Assembly: GCA_003222245.1 (NCBI GenBank)
Contig: QHVH01000003.1
Span: 239,830-303,829, forward strand
Reading direction: 5' to 3'
Source of the DNA: Blastocatellia bacterium AA13
Lineage (GTDB): Bacteria > Acidobacteriota > Blastocatellia > UBA7656
DNA: 64,000 bases
Part shown: positions 56,224 to 64,000 of the stretch, in pieces
How the letters are laid out: each line of letters opens with the position of its first letter
Position numbering within the stretch: position 1 is the stretch's first letter
The notes under the pieces: generated by a model
The model's input: only the letters and a program-made list of their open reading frames with translations
The model's database searches: none
What the model was told of the DNA's origin: nothing
Made by a program: the position numbers and the translations under genes

Positions 56224-57645
56224 ATGAGATTCACTGTTGTGTCGTTCGCTTTACTATCCGCTCTCGTCGTTGCCCCCCTTTCGAGCATCTCTGCGACTCA
56301 ACAAATCTCTCACAAATCGACACCCGCGCAGCGCAAGGGAGATAGCAGCGTCGAATCAAAGAACACAGAAACGGACCTTGTGCAGCTTTTGAGCGATGCG
56401 CGCTCCGCTCCGGCTGAGTTCGCCGCGGATGTTCTGATCAAGCTAGTCGGCTCAAACCGCGCGTCATCGCCCAGGCTGAAGGAAGAGCTTCTCGAAGAAG
56501 CCTTTCATCTCGCTACCGGCGCGCAAGAGCCTCTTCCTCGCGTTGGAGTGGGACCATATCCCGTGGATACTCGGCACGGATTGCTGGCTGAAGGGTTTCA
56601 ACTCAAATTAGATACTCTGTCATTGCAGTGTCGGGCAGTTGATGCCTTGATCCCGATTAATAAATTAAAGGCACGCGAGCTGTTTGCTCAGATACCGAAG
56701 CTCAGTCTCGGACCACTCGCCTGTGGCGACGGTCTCGTTTATGACGTTAGCGCCTTCTATAACACACTTGCCAAAGTAGCAACGGCGAGCTTCAGCTCCG
56801 GCGAGAACGCCCGAGAGGAGCACGTGCGATTCGTAGAGCGTTACATCGGCGACCTTAGATCTCCGGTTCAGGTCGCACCGATGGCAGCCATGATACGAAG
56901 TCTCGAGGTGTCGCCGCTCCAGCGCTCTATACTGGCTGATCTCTTAGGCGCCGGGCTCGGAAAGGCGCCGGGCGACGATCGCTCATTCTCGGCCTGGCTC
57001 TATCACATAGCTCGCGAGGTTGAGGCGTTGGCGGCAATATGTGATCAAGAGAATACGTCGTCCACCGGCCTGCTTCGCGCGCTGCGCATGTTTTATGTAA
57101 GGCAGTTCAGCGCGGTGCGCTGTAGCGATACTATCGGCGAGCAGATGAAGAACGGACAAATGCCGGAGGAAGTTAATAGGTTCAATCGCATCGTCAACAG
57201 CCATAATGCGCGGCATAGCGGAGGCGAGATAGCCTCTATAAAACTGGACGAGATTAAGCCCTCCAGGATTGAAGGTGCAGTAGACGTACACAGCTACTGG
57301 GACTCTCGAGACTCAAAACACTTGCTCTTGCTGCTTAAAGAGCTTCGATTCGGACCGAATAGCAGAGCCGGATCGCCTCGACTTACTCTGACTCAAAGAG
57401 ACACCGTGGAATGGAAAGCCAGGCTGCAAGATTTTCTTCAGGTCTTTCGACGCTGGTGTGAAGACTCTGAGAAATCGCGGGAGGATTTCTTTCATCAGAA
57501 ATGCATAGTCTACCGCAGCCTCCTTGATTTAATTCCACCAGGAGCCGATCGAGATTTTGTCTTAATAGATTTCATCGGGTTCATTAACGAATTTGATCTG
57601 CAATGGGGAAGCCGCATCGTCTGGTTTTACGACGCTAAACCATAA
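56224..57645 (+). CDS. Exported helical protein of unknown function
   Basis: 473 residues; GGAGG precedes ATG. A signal peptide (FALLSALVVAPLSSISA) is followed by a mostly alpha-helical protein with Cys at several places (LQCRAVDAL, LACGDG, ICDQ, VRCSD, RWCED, QKCIVY). I do not recognise a family. It begins 55 bases after the thioredoxin-like gene and completes a three-gene cassette. A role in handling the Cys-rich protein is possible from context only. Confidence 0.75.
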   Translation: MRFTVVSFALLSALVVAPLSSISATQQISHKSTPAQRKGDSSVESKNTETDLVQLLSDARSAPAEFAADVLIKLVGSNRASSPRLKEELLEEAFHLATGAQEPLPRVGVGPYPVDTRHGLLAEGFQLKLDTLSLQCRAVDALIPINKLKARELFAQIPKLSLGPLACGDGLVYDVSAFYNTLAKVATASFSSGENAREEHVRFVERYIGDLRSPVQVAPMAAMIRSLEVSPLQRSILADLLGAGLGKAPGDDRSFSAWLYHIAREVEALAAICDQENTSSTGLLRALRMFYVRQFSAVRCSDTIGEQMKNGQMPEEVNRFNRIVNSHNARHSGGEIASIKLDEIKPSRIEGAVDVHSYWDSRDSKHLLLLLKELRFGPNSRAGSPRLTLTQRDTVEWKARLQDFLQVFRRWCEDSEKSREDFFHQKCIVYRSLLDLIPPGADRDFVLIDFIGFINEFDLQWGSRIVWFYDAKP

Positions 57646-58024
57646 CTCCCGCCCACAATTCAGAATTCTCTCACTTTACGTCGCTAATAAAGAATTCAGT
57701 GCTCTATCTATATATAGAGCTGGAACGCGTGTTACAGGGCCCTGTCGATGCTTCTGCCCGGTCGAGTAGTTAATCTAATCAACGCAATCAGGATCATCGA
57801 TACTTTTCAGTTAAGTGCTTCCAACCCACAGCGGCAATCTCAATCAAGGAAGGTCTGCCGCTCGAACGATCTTATCAAACCGAAGTTGTACCAGTAATTC
57901 CTGCTTCTAACTAACCCACGGCTCTTACAACCGGGAAGCGCGAGCTGTTAAAATCGAGTCTCGCCGCATCAGAAAGCTCTTTGCTCAGGCGGCAAAAGGT
58001 CGAGAACCTTCAAGACAAGAACCT
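57646..58024. other. Intergenic region, nothing recognised
   Basis: 379 bases between the cassette and holB. It has a perfect 12-base palindrome ACAGGGCCCTGT (57734-57745) and an AT-rich patch (57707-57718). No gene seen. Confidence 0.4.
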
Positions 58025-58999
58025 ATGCCTTTTTCATCATTCATCGGAAATGAACGTGTAAAGCAGCTACTCCTCCGTTTGATATCCGAGCGCCGCATAG
58101 GTCAGGGGCTGATTTTTTCCGGGCCGCGAGGGGTCGGCAAATACCAATTCGCACTTACGCTTGCTCAGGCGCTCAACTGTGAATCCTGCACGGACGGAGA
58201 CCCTTGCGGTAAGTGCCCGGTATGTCATCGCATCGCGGCGGGCGAACATCTCGATGTACGTTTTGTGTCTCCGGACGGGCAGTTCATCAAGATCGCGCAG
58301 ACCCGCGAACTGTCGCTCGAGGCGCAGTTCAGGCCGTATGAAGGCCGGCATCGAGTCATAATCGTAGACGAGGCGGACCGGCTTCGAATCGAAGCATCGA
58401 ACTCGATTCTCAAAACACTTGAAGAGCCTCCGGAGCTGTCGCTGATCGTGCTGGTCACCTCGAAGCCTTACGCGCTATTGGAAACGATTCGATCGCGCTG
58501 TCAGCGAGTCAATTTCGGCCCGCTGACTGAATCCGAGCTCGAGTCATATCTGATCGGAATCGCTCGAACATCCGATAAGGCGCGGCTATTGGCGCGTTTG
58601 GCGCGCGGCAGCATAGGCACTGCTCTGGCTATTGATTTGGATGAATACCTCGATAAACGAAGAGTGATGATGGAGCTGCTCGACGCATACTTTGTGCAGC
58701 GCGACACCGTAAGGCTGATAAAGGCCGCGGAGTACCTTGGAAAGAAGCTCGAAAAGGACGAGTTCATCAATCACGTCGACGTATTGATGACTCTGTTATC
58801 GGATCTCTTTCATCTCAAGCTTGGCAAGCCCGCCGAATCTCTTATCAATGTCGATATAGCCGACAGACTCGAGCGCGCCGCCGAACCCGCGACTATTGAA
58901 GCCATCGCCTCGCTGGTGGAGCGGCTCGAAAACGTGCTGCTCGGCCTGGCCAGAAATCTGAGCAGACAGATAGCAATGGAAGCGGCATTGGTGGCCTGA
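58025..58999 (+). CDS. holB: DNA polymerase III subunit delta prime
   Basis: 324 residues. Clamp-loader AAA+ protein: FIGNERVKQLLLRLI, P-loop-like GPRGVGKY (Ser/Thr replaced by Tyr, in keeping with a non-hydrolysing subunit), a zinc module with Cys 52, 55, 61, 64 and 67 (CGKCPVC), IIVDEADRL, NSILKTLEEPP and IRSRCQ with the arginine finger. It helps load the sliding clamp at replication forks. The short C-terminal collar domain is present. Dnax-type homologues are longer, so holB is preferred. Confidence 0.94.
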   Translation: MPFSSFIGNERVKQLLLRLISERRIGQGLIFSGPRGVGKYQFALTLAQALNCESCTDGDPCGKCPVCHRIAAGEHLDVRFVSPDGQFIKIAQTRELSLEAQFRPYEGRHRVIIVDEADRLRIEASNSILKTLEEPPELSLIVLVTSKPYALLETIRSRCQRVNFGPLTESELESYLIGIARTSDKARLLARLARGSIGTALAIDLDEYLDKRRVMMELLDAYFVQRDTVRLIKAAEYLGKKLEKDEFINHVDVLMTLLSDLFHLKLGKPAESLINVDIADRLERAAEPATIEAIASLVERLENVLLGLARNLSRQIAMEAALVA

Positions 59000-59145
59000 A
59001 GAGATTTCAAAGTACAGATTCACGATACGGTCTTAGAGGAATGTAGGGGCTGCCCTTACCTTGATTCCTCAAGGCCGCGGCGGAGTACGTTGATCAATAT
59101 AGAATTATATTTTGAAGCGGAGCAGCAGAACATAGTCGTTCATCG

Positions 59146-59442
59146 TCACTGTGCTATCTTCACCCAGCCGCGAGTCATGTAATCGCCCAATGTGAGCGCG
59201 ATGAGTACTATTAGCCAGATCAATCCCGAACTCACGAACACCCACGTCAATCGCGAACTGTAGCGCACGTGCATGAAATACAAAACGACAAGCGTACCTT
59301 TCACCACCGCTATCGTAAGCGCTGCGACGGCGTTCCAGCGGCCCAGGTCAAAGTTTGCCACCCACACAGTCACGGCCGTTAGAACCATCAACGCGCCGAA
59401 TATTCCAAAATATGTCTTCTTTCCTACAATGTGTGCCGCCAT
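59146..59442 (-). CDS. Cytochrome c oxidase subunit IV (CtaF-like)
   Basis: 98 residues from ATG 59442 (AAGG upstream); an upstream in-frame start would overlap the coxC gene. Three membrane segments: FGIFGALMVLTAVTVWVAN, VAALTIAVVKGTLVVLYFMHV and VFVSSGLIWLIVLIAL. The phrase AVVKGTLVVLYFMH is typical of the prokaryotic COX4 family. It is the last gene of the oxidase operon, 11 bases after subunit III. Confidence 0.93.
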   Translation of the reverse strand: MAAHIVGKKTYFGIFGALMVLTAVTVWVANFDLGRWNAVAALTIAVVKGTLVVLYFMHVRYSSRLTWVFVSSGLIWLIVLIALTLGDYMTRGWVKIAQ

Positions 59443-59453
59443 CTCGATGCCTT

Positions 59454-60122
59454 TCAGTGATGAATGTGCGCGCCCAACAGATATAGGAGCGGAAACAGAA
59501 AAATCCACACAATATCAACAAAATGCCAGTAAAGACCCGATATCTCGATCGGGGCGTAATACTCGGGCGTGAAGCGTCCGCGACGCGCCATCACCGTAAT
59601 TACCGTCATTATGCCCAGGCCTATTATCATGTGCAGAGCGTGAATCCCAGTCATTACGAAATAGAGGTAGTAGAACATCTCAACGTGTTTGGGAGATCCG
59701 TGGCCGGTCCAGTGAAAATCAAAGCCGGGGATGAGATGGCTGACATACTTGTCGTGGTACTCATAGGCCTTAATGCCCAGAAAGGCCGCACCCAGGATCA
59801 TCGTAAGCAGCAGGCAGATGATCAGCCATTTTTTATTGCCGGTCTGTGAGTGATAGACAGCCATGGCCATCGTCAGACTGCTGCAGATCAGGACGCCGGT
59901 ATTCGTGCCTCCGAGCTTCCAGTCAAGATGGGCGCTGGCGGCGGCGAAGTCGTCCGGGAATGTCGATCTATAAAGAATGTAGGCAAGAAACAGGCCGCCG
60001 AAAAACATGATTTCGGTAATCAAAAAGGCCCACATTCCGAGCGTTCCGGCTTCACGCTGCTGCTCGACGTCATCGAAGTGGTGCGCAAGACCGTAAGGTG
60101 TAGCTGTGTGAGTGTCCGCCAA
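59454..60122 (-). CDS. ctaE: Cytochrome c oxidase subunit III
   Basis: 222 residues, with five membrane helices as usual for bacterial short forms. Signatures: [59 protein letters not shown] and [21 protein letters not shown] (WHFVDxVW). It stabilises the proton-pumping core. It lies between subunits I and IV in a minus-strand operon. Confidence 0.96.
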   Translation of the reverse strand: MADTHTATPYGLAHHFDDVEQQREAGTLGMWAFLITEIMFFGGLFLAYILYRSTFPDDFAAASAHLDWKLGGTNTGVLICSSLTMAMAVYHSQTGNKKWLIICLLLTMILGAAFLGIKAYEYHDKYVSHLIPGFDFHWTGHGSPKHVEMFYYLYFVMTGIHALHMIIGLGIMTVITVMARRGRFTPEYYAPIEISGLYWHFVDIVWIFLFPLLYLLGAHIHH

Positions 60123-60205
60123 TCTATTTCCTCGCGGCTAAAGATGAACGCAGCGGCGGAGTACGCGCAGTCGGCTGCCGTCCTCCGCTTCACCGGCGCC
60201 GTGTC

Positions 60206-61846
60206 TCAGGGCGTGCTGATGTCGATCACTTCAGTCTCTTCAACGGGGCTGAATTCGTATGCTTCCCACGTAACCACCGGCGTGACTTTGAAATTCTCGG
60301 TCGGCGGCGGCGAGCTCGTTCTCCATTCCAGTCCGAACGCCCCCCACGGATTCGAACCGGCTTTCGGGCCGTACCGCATCGACCAGAATAAATAAACCAT
60401 CGGAATCAAGTAGCCTACGCCGAGTATCGAAGCGCCCGCCGACGACATCACGTTCAACACCTGAAACTCGTCGGGATATGCATAATATCTGCGCGGCATT
60501 CCTTGATATCCGAGAAGGAATTGAGGGAAGAACGTCAGGTTGAAGCCCACGAATATGACGAGCGCCGCGAATCGTGCCCATCCCTCCGGATACATTCGGC
60601 CGCTGATCTTCGGCCACCAATAATGAAGCCCTCCAAGATAGCCCATGATCGTCCCGCCGACCATGATGTAGTGGAAGTGGGCCACTACGAAGTAGGTGTC
60701 GTGGACGTGAATGTCGAGGCCCAGCGCCGCAAGAAACAGTCCCGTCATCCCACCGATGATGAAGAATCCGATGAACCCGAATGCGTAGAGCATCGGCGTG
60801 TTGTATGAGATCGATCCTTTGTACAGGGTCGCCGTCCAGTTGAAGGTCTTAACCGCGGAGGGTATCGCCACCGCATAGCTCAGGATCGAGAATATCATTC
60901 CCGCGTAGACCGACTGGGTGCTCACGAACATGTGATGGCCCCAGACCAGAAAACCGAATATCGCAATGGCTATGCTCGCCAGGGCCACGAACTTGTATCC
61001 AAAAATATTCTTGCGAGTCATATTGGCGACTAGTTCGCTTATGACCCCCATGGCCGGGAGCACCATTATGTAAACGGCCGGATGCGAGTAGAACCAGAAG
61101 AGGTGCTGGAACAGGACGGGATCGCCGCCCAGCTTCGGATCGAAGATGCCTACGTGGGCTATTCGCTCGAAGGCCAGCAACAGGATCGTGATCGCGATGA
61201 CCGGAGTGCCGAGGACCATAATCAGGCTGGTCGCGTAGTGAGACCACACAAACAGCGGGAGCCGGAACCAGGACAGCCCCGGCGCTCTCATCGTGTGAAT
61301 AGTGACGATGAAGTTCAGACCCGTCAGAATCGATGAGAAGCCCGTGATAAAAATGCCTATGCCGGTCAGCAGCACGTTGCCGTTCGAATATGTCGTGCTG
61401 TAGGGCGTGTAGAAGGTCCAACCCGTGTCGACGCCTCCGCCGACTATCGCGATCAACGTGAAGACTGCTCCGACAACATAGATATACCAGCTAAGAAGAT
61501 TGAGCCGCGGGAAAGCAAGATCGCGCGCTCCGATCATCAGCGGAATCAGGAAATTTCCAAGGGTCGCCGGAATCGCCGGTATGAGAAAGAAAAAGACCAT
61601 CACGACGCCGTGCATCGTAAAAAAGCGGTTATAAGTCTCGGCCTGAACCAGATCGCCTTTGGGCGTAAGCAATTCAAGCCGGATCAGAACCGCAAAGAGC
61701 CCGCCTAGAAAAAAGAAAAAGGTGATCGATGCGAGATATAACAGCGCAATTCGCTTGTGATCGATCGTGAACAGCCATGATTTCAAGCCGTATCGGGCAT
61801 TGATGTAATGAGTGCGAGGGGCTTTATTTTGAACTTCTGATTCCAT
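60206..61846 (-). CDS. ctaD: Cytochrome c oxidase subunit I
   Basis: 546 residues with about 12 membrane helices. It holds heme a, heme a3 and CuB, and reduces O2 while pumping protons. Seen: [14 protein letters not shown] (heme ligand His), [18 protein letters not shown] (CuB His and Tyr region: HPAVY), [10 protein letters not shown] (CuB His pair), and [17 protein letters not shown] (heme ligands). It starts 14 bases after the subunit II stop. This is an A-type heme-copper oxidase. Confidence 0.98.
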   Translation of the reverse strand: MESEVQNKAPRTHYINARYGLKSWLFTIDHKRIALLYLASITFFFFLGGLFAVLIRLELLTPKGDLVQAETYNRFFTMHGVVMVFFFLIPAIPATLGNFLIPLMIGARDLAFPRLNLLSWYIYVVGAVFTLIAIVGGGVDTGWTFYTPYSTTYSNGNVLLTGIGIFITGFSSILTGLNFIVTIHTMRAPGLSWFRLPLFVWSHYATSLIMVLGTPVIAITILLLAFERIAHVGIFDPKLGGDPVLFQHLFWFYSHPAVYIMVLPAMGVISELVANMTRKNIFGYKFVALASIAIAIFGFLVWGHHMFVSTQSVYAGMIFSILSYAVAIPSAVKTFNWTATLYKGSISYNTPMLYAFGFIGFFIIGGMTGLFLAALGLDIHVHDTYFVVAHFHYIMVGGTIMGYLGGLHYWWPKISGRMYPEGWARFAALVIFVGFNLTFFPQFLLGYQGMPRRYYAYPDEFQVLNVMSSAGASILGVGYLIPMVYLFWSMRYGPKAGSNPWGAFGLEWRTSSPPPTENFKVTPVVTWEAYEFSPVEETEVIDISTP

Positions 61847-61860
61847 AGTTGATAGACCCG

Positions 61861-62913
61861 TCAGCGCGGCTTCTTCGCCTCCGCGCCGCCCGATCGCCCG
61901 GTTTGCGGCGGCCCCGTCGGAACCGCGGCGGCGCCCATTTTGTTGGGAGGGCTCGGAGATGCGCCCGCCGGGTTTGTTCCCGTCTGCGTCTTGCCTATCG
62001 ACTTGACATAAGCGACAAGCTGAAGGAGTTGTTCTTCGGTAACCAGCCCCTGGAACGTCGGCATTATCGGCTGGTATCCCTCCACAACTTTCGCCTTTGG
62101 ATTCAAGATCGACTCACGCACATAAGCCTCGTCAGCCGTGACCTTTTGCCCGCCCTGCAGCGCCGCCTCTTTTCCGAAAAGTCCTTCGAGAATCGGGCCG
62201 CGGCCCTGCCCGTCGCTTCGATGACACGTCACGCACCCAAGCTGTTGAAACAGCTTTTCGCCTGAAGCGGCGAGAGCTTCGCCGGAGCCGCCGCTGAGCC
62301 AGCTCTGATATTCCGAGGGCTCCATTACATCGATCCAGCCGATCATCCCCGAATGACTTGTGCCGCAGTACTCCGCGCAAAACAGGTGATATCTTCCGGC
62401 CTCGGTAGGCTGAAACCAGATCGAGCTGTACTTCCCCGGCACGACGTCCATCTTTAGTCGAAACGCGGGCACGAATAAGCTGTGGATCACATCTTCGGTT
62501 GTCATCGTGAGCTTGATCTTTCGTCCAACCGGAATGTGAAGCTCGTTTATCTCGCGCTGGCCGTCGAGATGCTGGAATTTCCACATCCATTGTTTCGCGA
62601 CCACGTAAACATCGAGCGCTTCCGAAGGCGGGCTATATCTCTTGTAATATATGCTCGCGCCCCAGGTGAATATGCCCATCGCAATGAAAAAAGGTATGAC
62701 GGTCCAGACAACTTCGAGCTTTAACGAGCCCTCAACCGCTTTCGGAATCTCATCTTCGGTTCGACGGCGATACTTGACCGCAAAATAAATAATGAGGATC
62801 GTCAAAACCGCGCCGACGCCTATCGTAAGCGCCCACAAAAATCCGTACAGCGCATCCACCTCTCCGGAGTATGTCGAAGCCTGGTCGGGCGCGAATGGAA
62901 CGCTCACTTGCAT
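61861..62913 (-). CDS. ctaC: Cytochrome c oxidase subunit II with fused cytochrome c (caa3 type)
   Basis: 350 residues. Two membrane helices (about 25-48 and 66-88) precede the CuA cupredoxin domain ([40 protein letters not shown] with the two Cys, His and Met ligands). A C-terminal cytochrome c domain follows (CVTCH at about residue 227; Met in IMPTFQG). The tail is Pro/Ala/Gly-rich. The fusion marks a caa3-type oxidase. Starts 3 bases after SCO1. No lipobox is evident. Confidence 0.97.
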   Translation of the reverse strand: MQVSVPFAPDQASTYSGEVDALYGFLWALTIGVGAVLTILIIYFAVKYRRRTEDEIPKAVEGSLKLEVVWTVIPFFIAMGIFTWGASIYYKRYSPPSEALDVYVVAKQWMWKFQHLDGQREINELHIPVGRKIKLTMTTEDVIHSLFVPAFRLKMDVVPGKYSSIWFQPTEAGRYHLFCAEYCGTSHSGMIGWIDVMEPSEYQSWLSGGSGEALAASGEKLFQQLGCVTCHRSDGQGRGPILEGLFGKEAALQGGQKVTADEAYVRESILNPKAKVVEGYQPIMPTFQGLVTEEQLLQLVAYVKSIGKTQTGTNPAGASPSPPNKMGAAAVPTGPPQTGRSGGAEAKKPR

Positions 62914-62916
62914 GAC

Positions 62917-63810
62917 CTAAACTGCTCCCCCTTCGTTTACCGATCCAGCGTGGTCGCCGCGGCGTTTGAACACAATGAACATCGCCAGCAAAGCAATCAA
63001 CGTCAGCGCCCCGCCTGCCCTTATCATGTTGATGACGATAGATCCATATTTTCCCGAGGCAGGATCGTAGTGATAGCAGTAGAGCAGAAGCTGATCGACC
63101 GGCGAGCCGATTTTTCCTTCCGACGCTTCCACCAGTCCCAGTCTGAGGTCTCGCGGTGCATATTCGATTCCGTAGAAATATCGCGCCAGCTTTCCTTCAC
63201 GCGTGGCCATCATGATTCCGCTGGCATGGATGAACTGTTTTGTTGCCTCGTCCCATTTGTAATGAAACCCCGCCGCGTTGGTCAGCCGGCGGATGGAATC
63301 GCCGTCGCCGGTCAGAAAATGCCATCCATCGGCAGCGCCCTCTCTCTTATACCAGTTGAGATATGTCTGCTTTTTTTCCCGCGCAAGCTCCGGCGTCTCG
63401 CGCGGATCAAAGCTGACCGTCACCACATCGAACTCTTTTCCGATCGTGAATCGATCGAGCACGTCTAATCCGCTAGCGAGGCCGTTCAGCACCTGATTGC
63501 AGAGCATCGGACAACTGTAGTAGACGAAGGCCAGGACCACAGGCTTCTTTCCGAAGTAGTCTCCCAGCGTCACCGTTCGGCCGTTCTCATCTCGAAAAAC
63601 GGTATCGAGGGGCAATTGCTCATTCAACTGCTGGTCTATTCCGACTTCGTCGAGCGCGCGCGGCTTTCCATTAGAGGTGGTCACGCTGCGACGCGGCGGA
63701 GGTCCTTGCCCCCACGATTGCGCCCGTATCAGAGCCGCATTCGCCAGATAAAGGAGCATCATCGAGCACGCGAACATACCCGTTCTCGATATCTTTCTTC
63801 GAAAAACCAT
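62917..63810 (-). CDS. SCO1/SenC family copper chaperone
   Basis: 297 residues. N-terminal hydrophobic segment (signal or anchor), then a thioredoxin fold with copper-binding CPMLC (in FVYYSCPMLCNQVL) and the His ligand in QFIHASGIM. VTVSFDPRETPE is typical of SCO proteins. A C-terminal membrane helix (AGGALTLIALLAMFIVF) is an addition common in Acidobacteriota and relatives. It delivers copper to the CuA site of subunit II, encoded next. No strong ribosome binding site; a 16-base duplication lies just upstream. Confidence 0.94.
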   Translation of the reverse strand: MVFRRKISRTGMFACSMMLLYLANAALIRAQSWGQGPPPRRSVTTSNGKPRALDEVGIDQQLNEQLPLDTVFRDENGRTVTLGDYFGKKPVVLAFVYYSCPMLCNQVLNGLASGLDVLDRFTIGKEFDVVTVSFDPRETPELAREKKQTYLNWYKREGAADGWHFLTGDGDSIRRLTNAAGFHYKWDEATKQFIHASGIMMATREGKLARYFYGIEYAPRDLRLGLVEASEGKIGSPVDQLLLYCYHYDPASGKYGSIVINMIRAGGALTLIALLAMFIVFKRRGDHAGSVNEGGAV

Positions 63811-63814
63811 AATC

Positions 63815-63846
63815 GTTCAGTGCGGCGGCCGTTCAGTGCGGCGGCC
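63815..63846. repeat. Exact tandem duplication of 16 bases
   Basis: GTTCAGTGCGGCGGCC occurs twice in a row (63815-63830 and 63831-63846), in the 67-base gap upstream of SCO1 where its translation start region lies. It looks like a recent slippage event. Confidence 0.85.
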
Positions 63847-63877
63847 GTTCGCCGCTCTCTCTAACGAGACGTCTGCT

Positions 63878-64000
63878 TCATTTGAGGCCCCGCTTCAACA
63901 CGAGCTTCTTCGCCTCTTCTATGGGGATTCGCGCGATTCCCGACTTCTGATCCACCCAGCCATAGGTGGACAGCTTTTGCTCTTCCTCGGTCTTGAAACG
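63878..64000 (-). CDS. C-terminus of a conserved oxidase-operon protein (partial)
   Basis: The final 40 residues and stop are visible; the start is beyond the right edge. The sequence STYGWVDQKSGIARIPIEEA and KKLVLKRGLK resembles the end of a small conserved protein often found before SCO1 in oxidase or alternative complex III operons of related bacteria. That likeness is from memory. Same strand and close spacing place it in the oxidase operon. Confidence 0.7.
   Translation of the reverse strand, partial: RFKTEEEQKLSTYGWVDQKSGIARIPIEEAKKLVLKRGLK

Noticed and set aside
1..64000. tRNA genes, rRNA, CRISPR arrays, integrases or IS transposases
   Set aside because: None seen by eye: no TTCGA-type T-arm within a cloverleaf, no regularly spaced direct repeats with unique spacers, and no transposase or integrase among the proteins. 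A program search could still find a short RNA.

Overview
The window looks like chromosomal DNA of an uncultivated or little-studied Acidobacteriota, most likely class Blastocatellia. This is inferred from the mix of gene families, not from a marker gene. It carries a VWFA-related protein of the acidobacterial TIGR03436 type, a FecR/DUF6600 Trp-rich protein, a TIGR03118 beta-propeller, a VPS10/sortilin-like BNR protein, M61/M18/M20 secreted peptidases, a PHM-like copper protein fused to cytochrome c, and a caa3-type oxidase operon. Base composition is moderately GC-rich and even, and most genes have clear AGGAGG-type ribosome binding sites. I saw no rRNA, tRNA, CRISPR array, prophage or insertion sequence.

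Layout. 1-5 kb: secreted proteins, a membrane diguanylate cyclase and a TIGR03118 protein. 5-11.3 kb: housekeeping genes (UppP, an S24/S26 peptidase-like protein, a DinG-type helicase with GlyA, a RodZ-like protein). 11.5-12.9 kb: a TetR regulator and a small secreted protein, with the same 13-bp palindrome in front of each. 12.9-16.8 kb (minus): an M61 peptidase, an orphan [2Fe-2S] oxidoreductase subunit and a thioredoxin-like protein with an in-frame TGA at its active site. 17-26 kb (plus): the VPS10-like protein, DUF2339, RadC, a TPR protein and a GalU-type uridylyltransferase. 26.3-26.5 kb: a two-copy hairpin-rich repeat. 26.5-38.5 kb: peptidases, the cytochrome c/copper monooxygenase, a beta-helix/PKD protein, peroxiredoxin, FecR and VWFA proteins. 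39-50.6 kb: an animal-type heme peroxidase, hemD-glpK, a split methylmalonyl-CoA mutase, a DUF433 protein, a GH130 enzyme, an ankyrin protein with an MbtH-fusion protein, and a MetE-like enzyme. 50.6-54.6 kb: a very large hybrid histidine kinase broken by an apparent internal deletion. 55-57.6 kb: a three-gene cassette of a Cys-rich secreted protein, a membrane thioredoxin and an unknown exported protein. 58-64 kb: HolB, then a minus-strand cytochrome c oxidase operon with SCO1 that runs off the right edge.

The strongest unusual signal is at 15574-16746. Two apparent genes lie in one reading frame separated by a single TGA, placed exactly where the first Cys of a thioredoxin active site belongs (WASW-TGA-GCR). 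A hairpin of 7 bp with loop GGA begins at the right distance after the TGA to be a bacterial SECIS element. I read this as a secreted thioredoxin-fold selenoprotein with a U-x-C centre. Two other candidates for undescribed systems are the Cys-rich protein/thioredoxin/unknown cassette (55027-57645) and the ankyrin plus MbtH-fusion pair (47745-48996), which has no peptide synthetase nearby.
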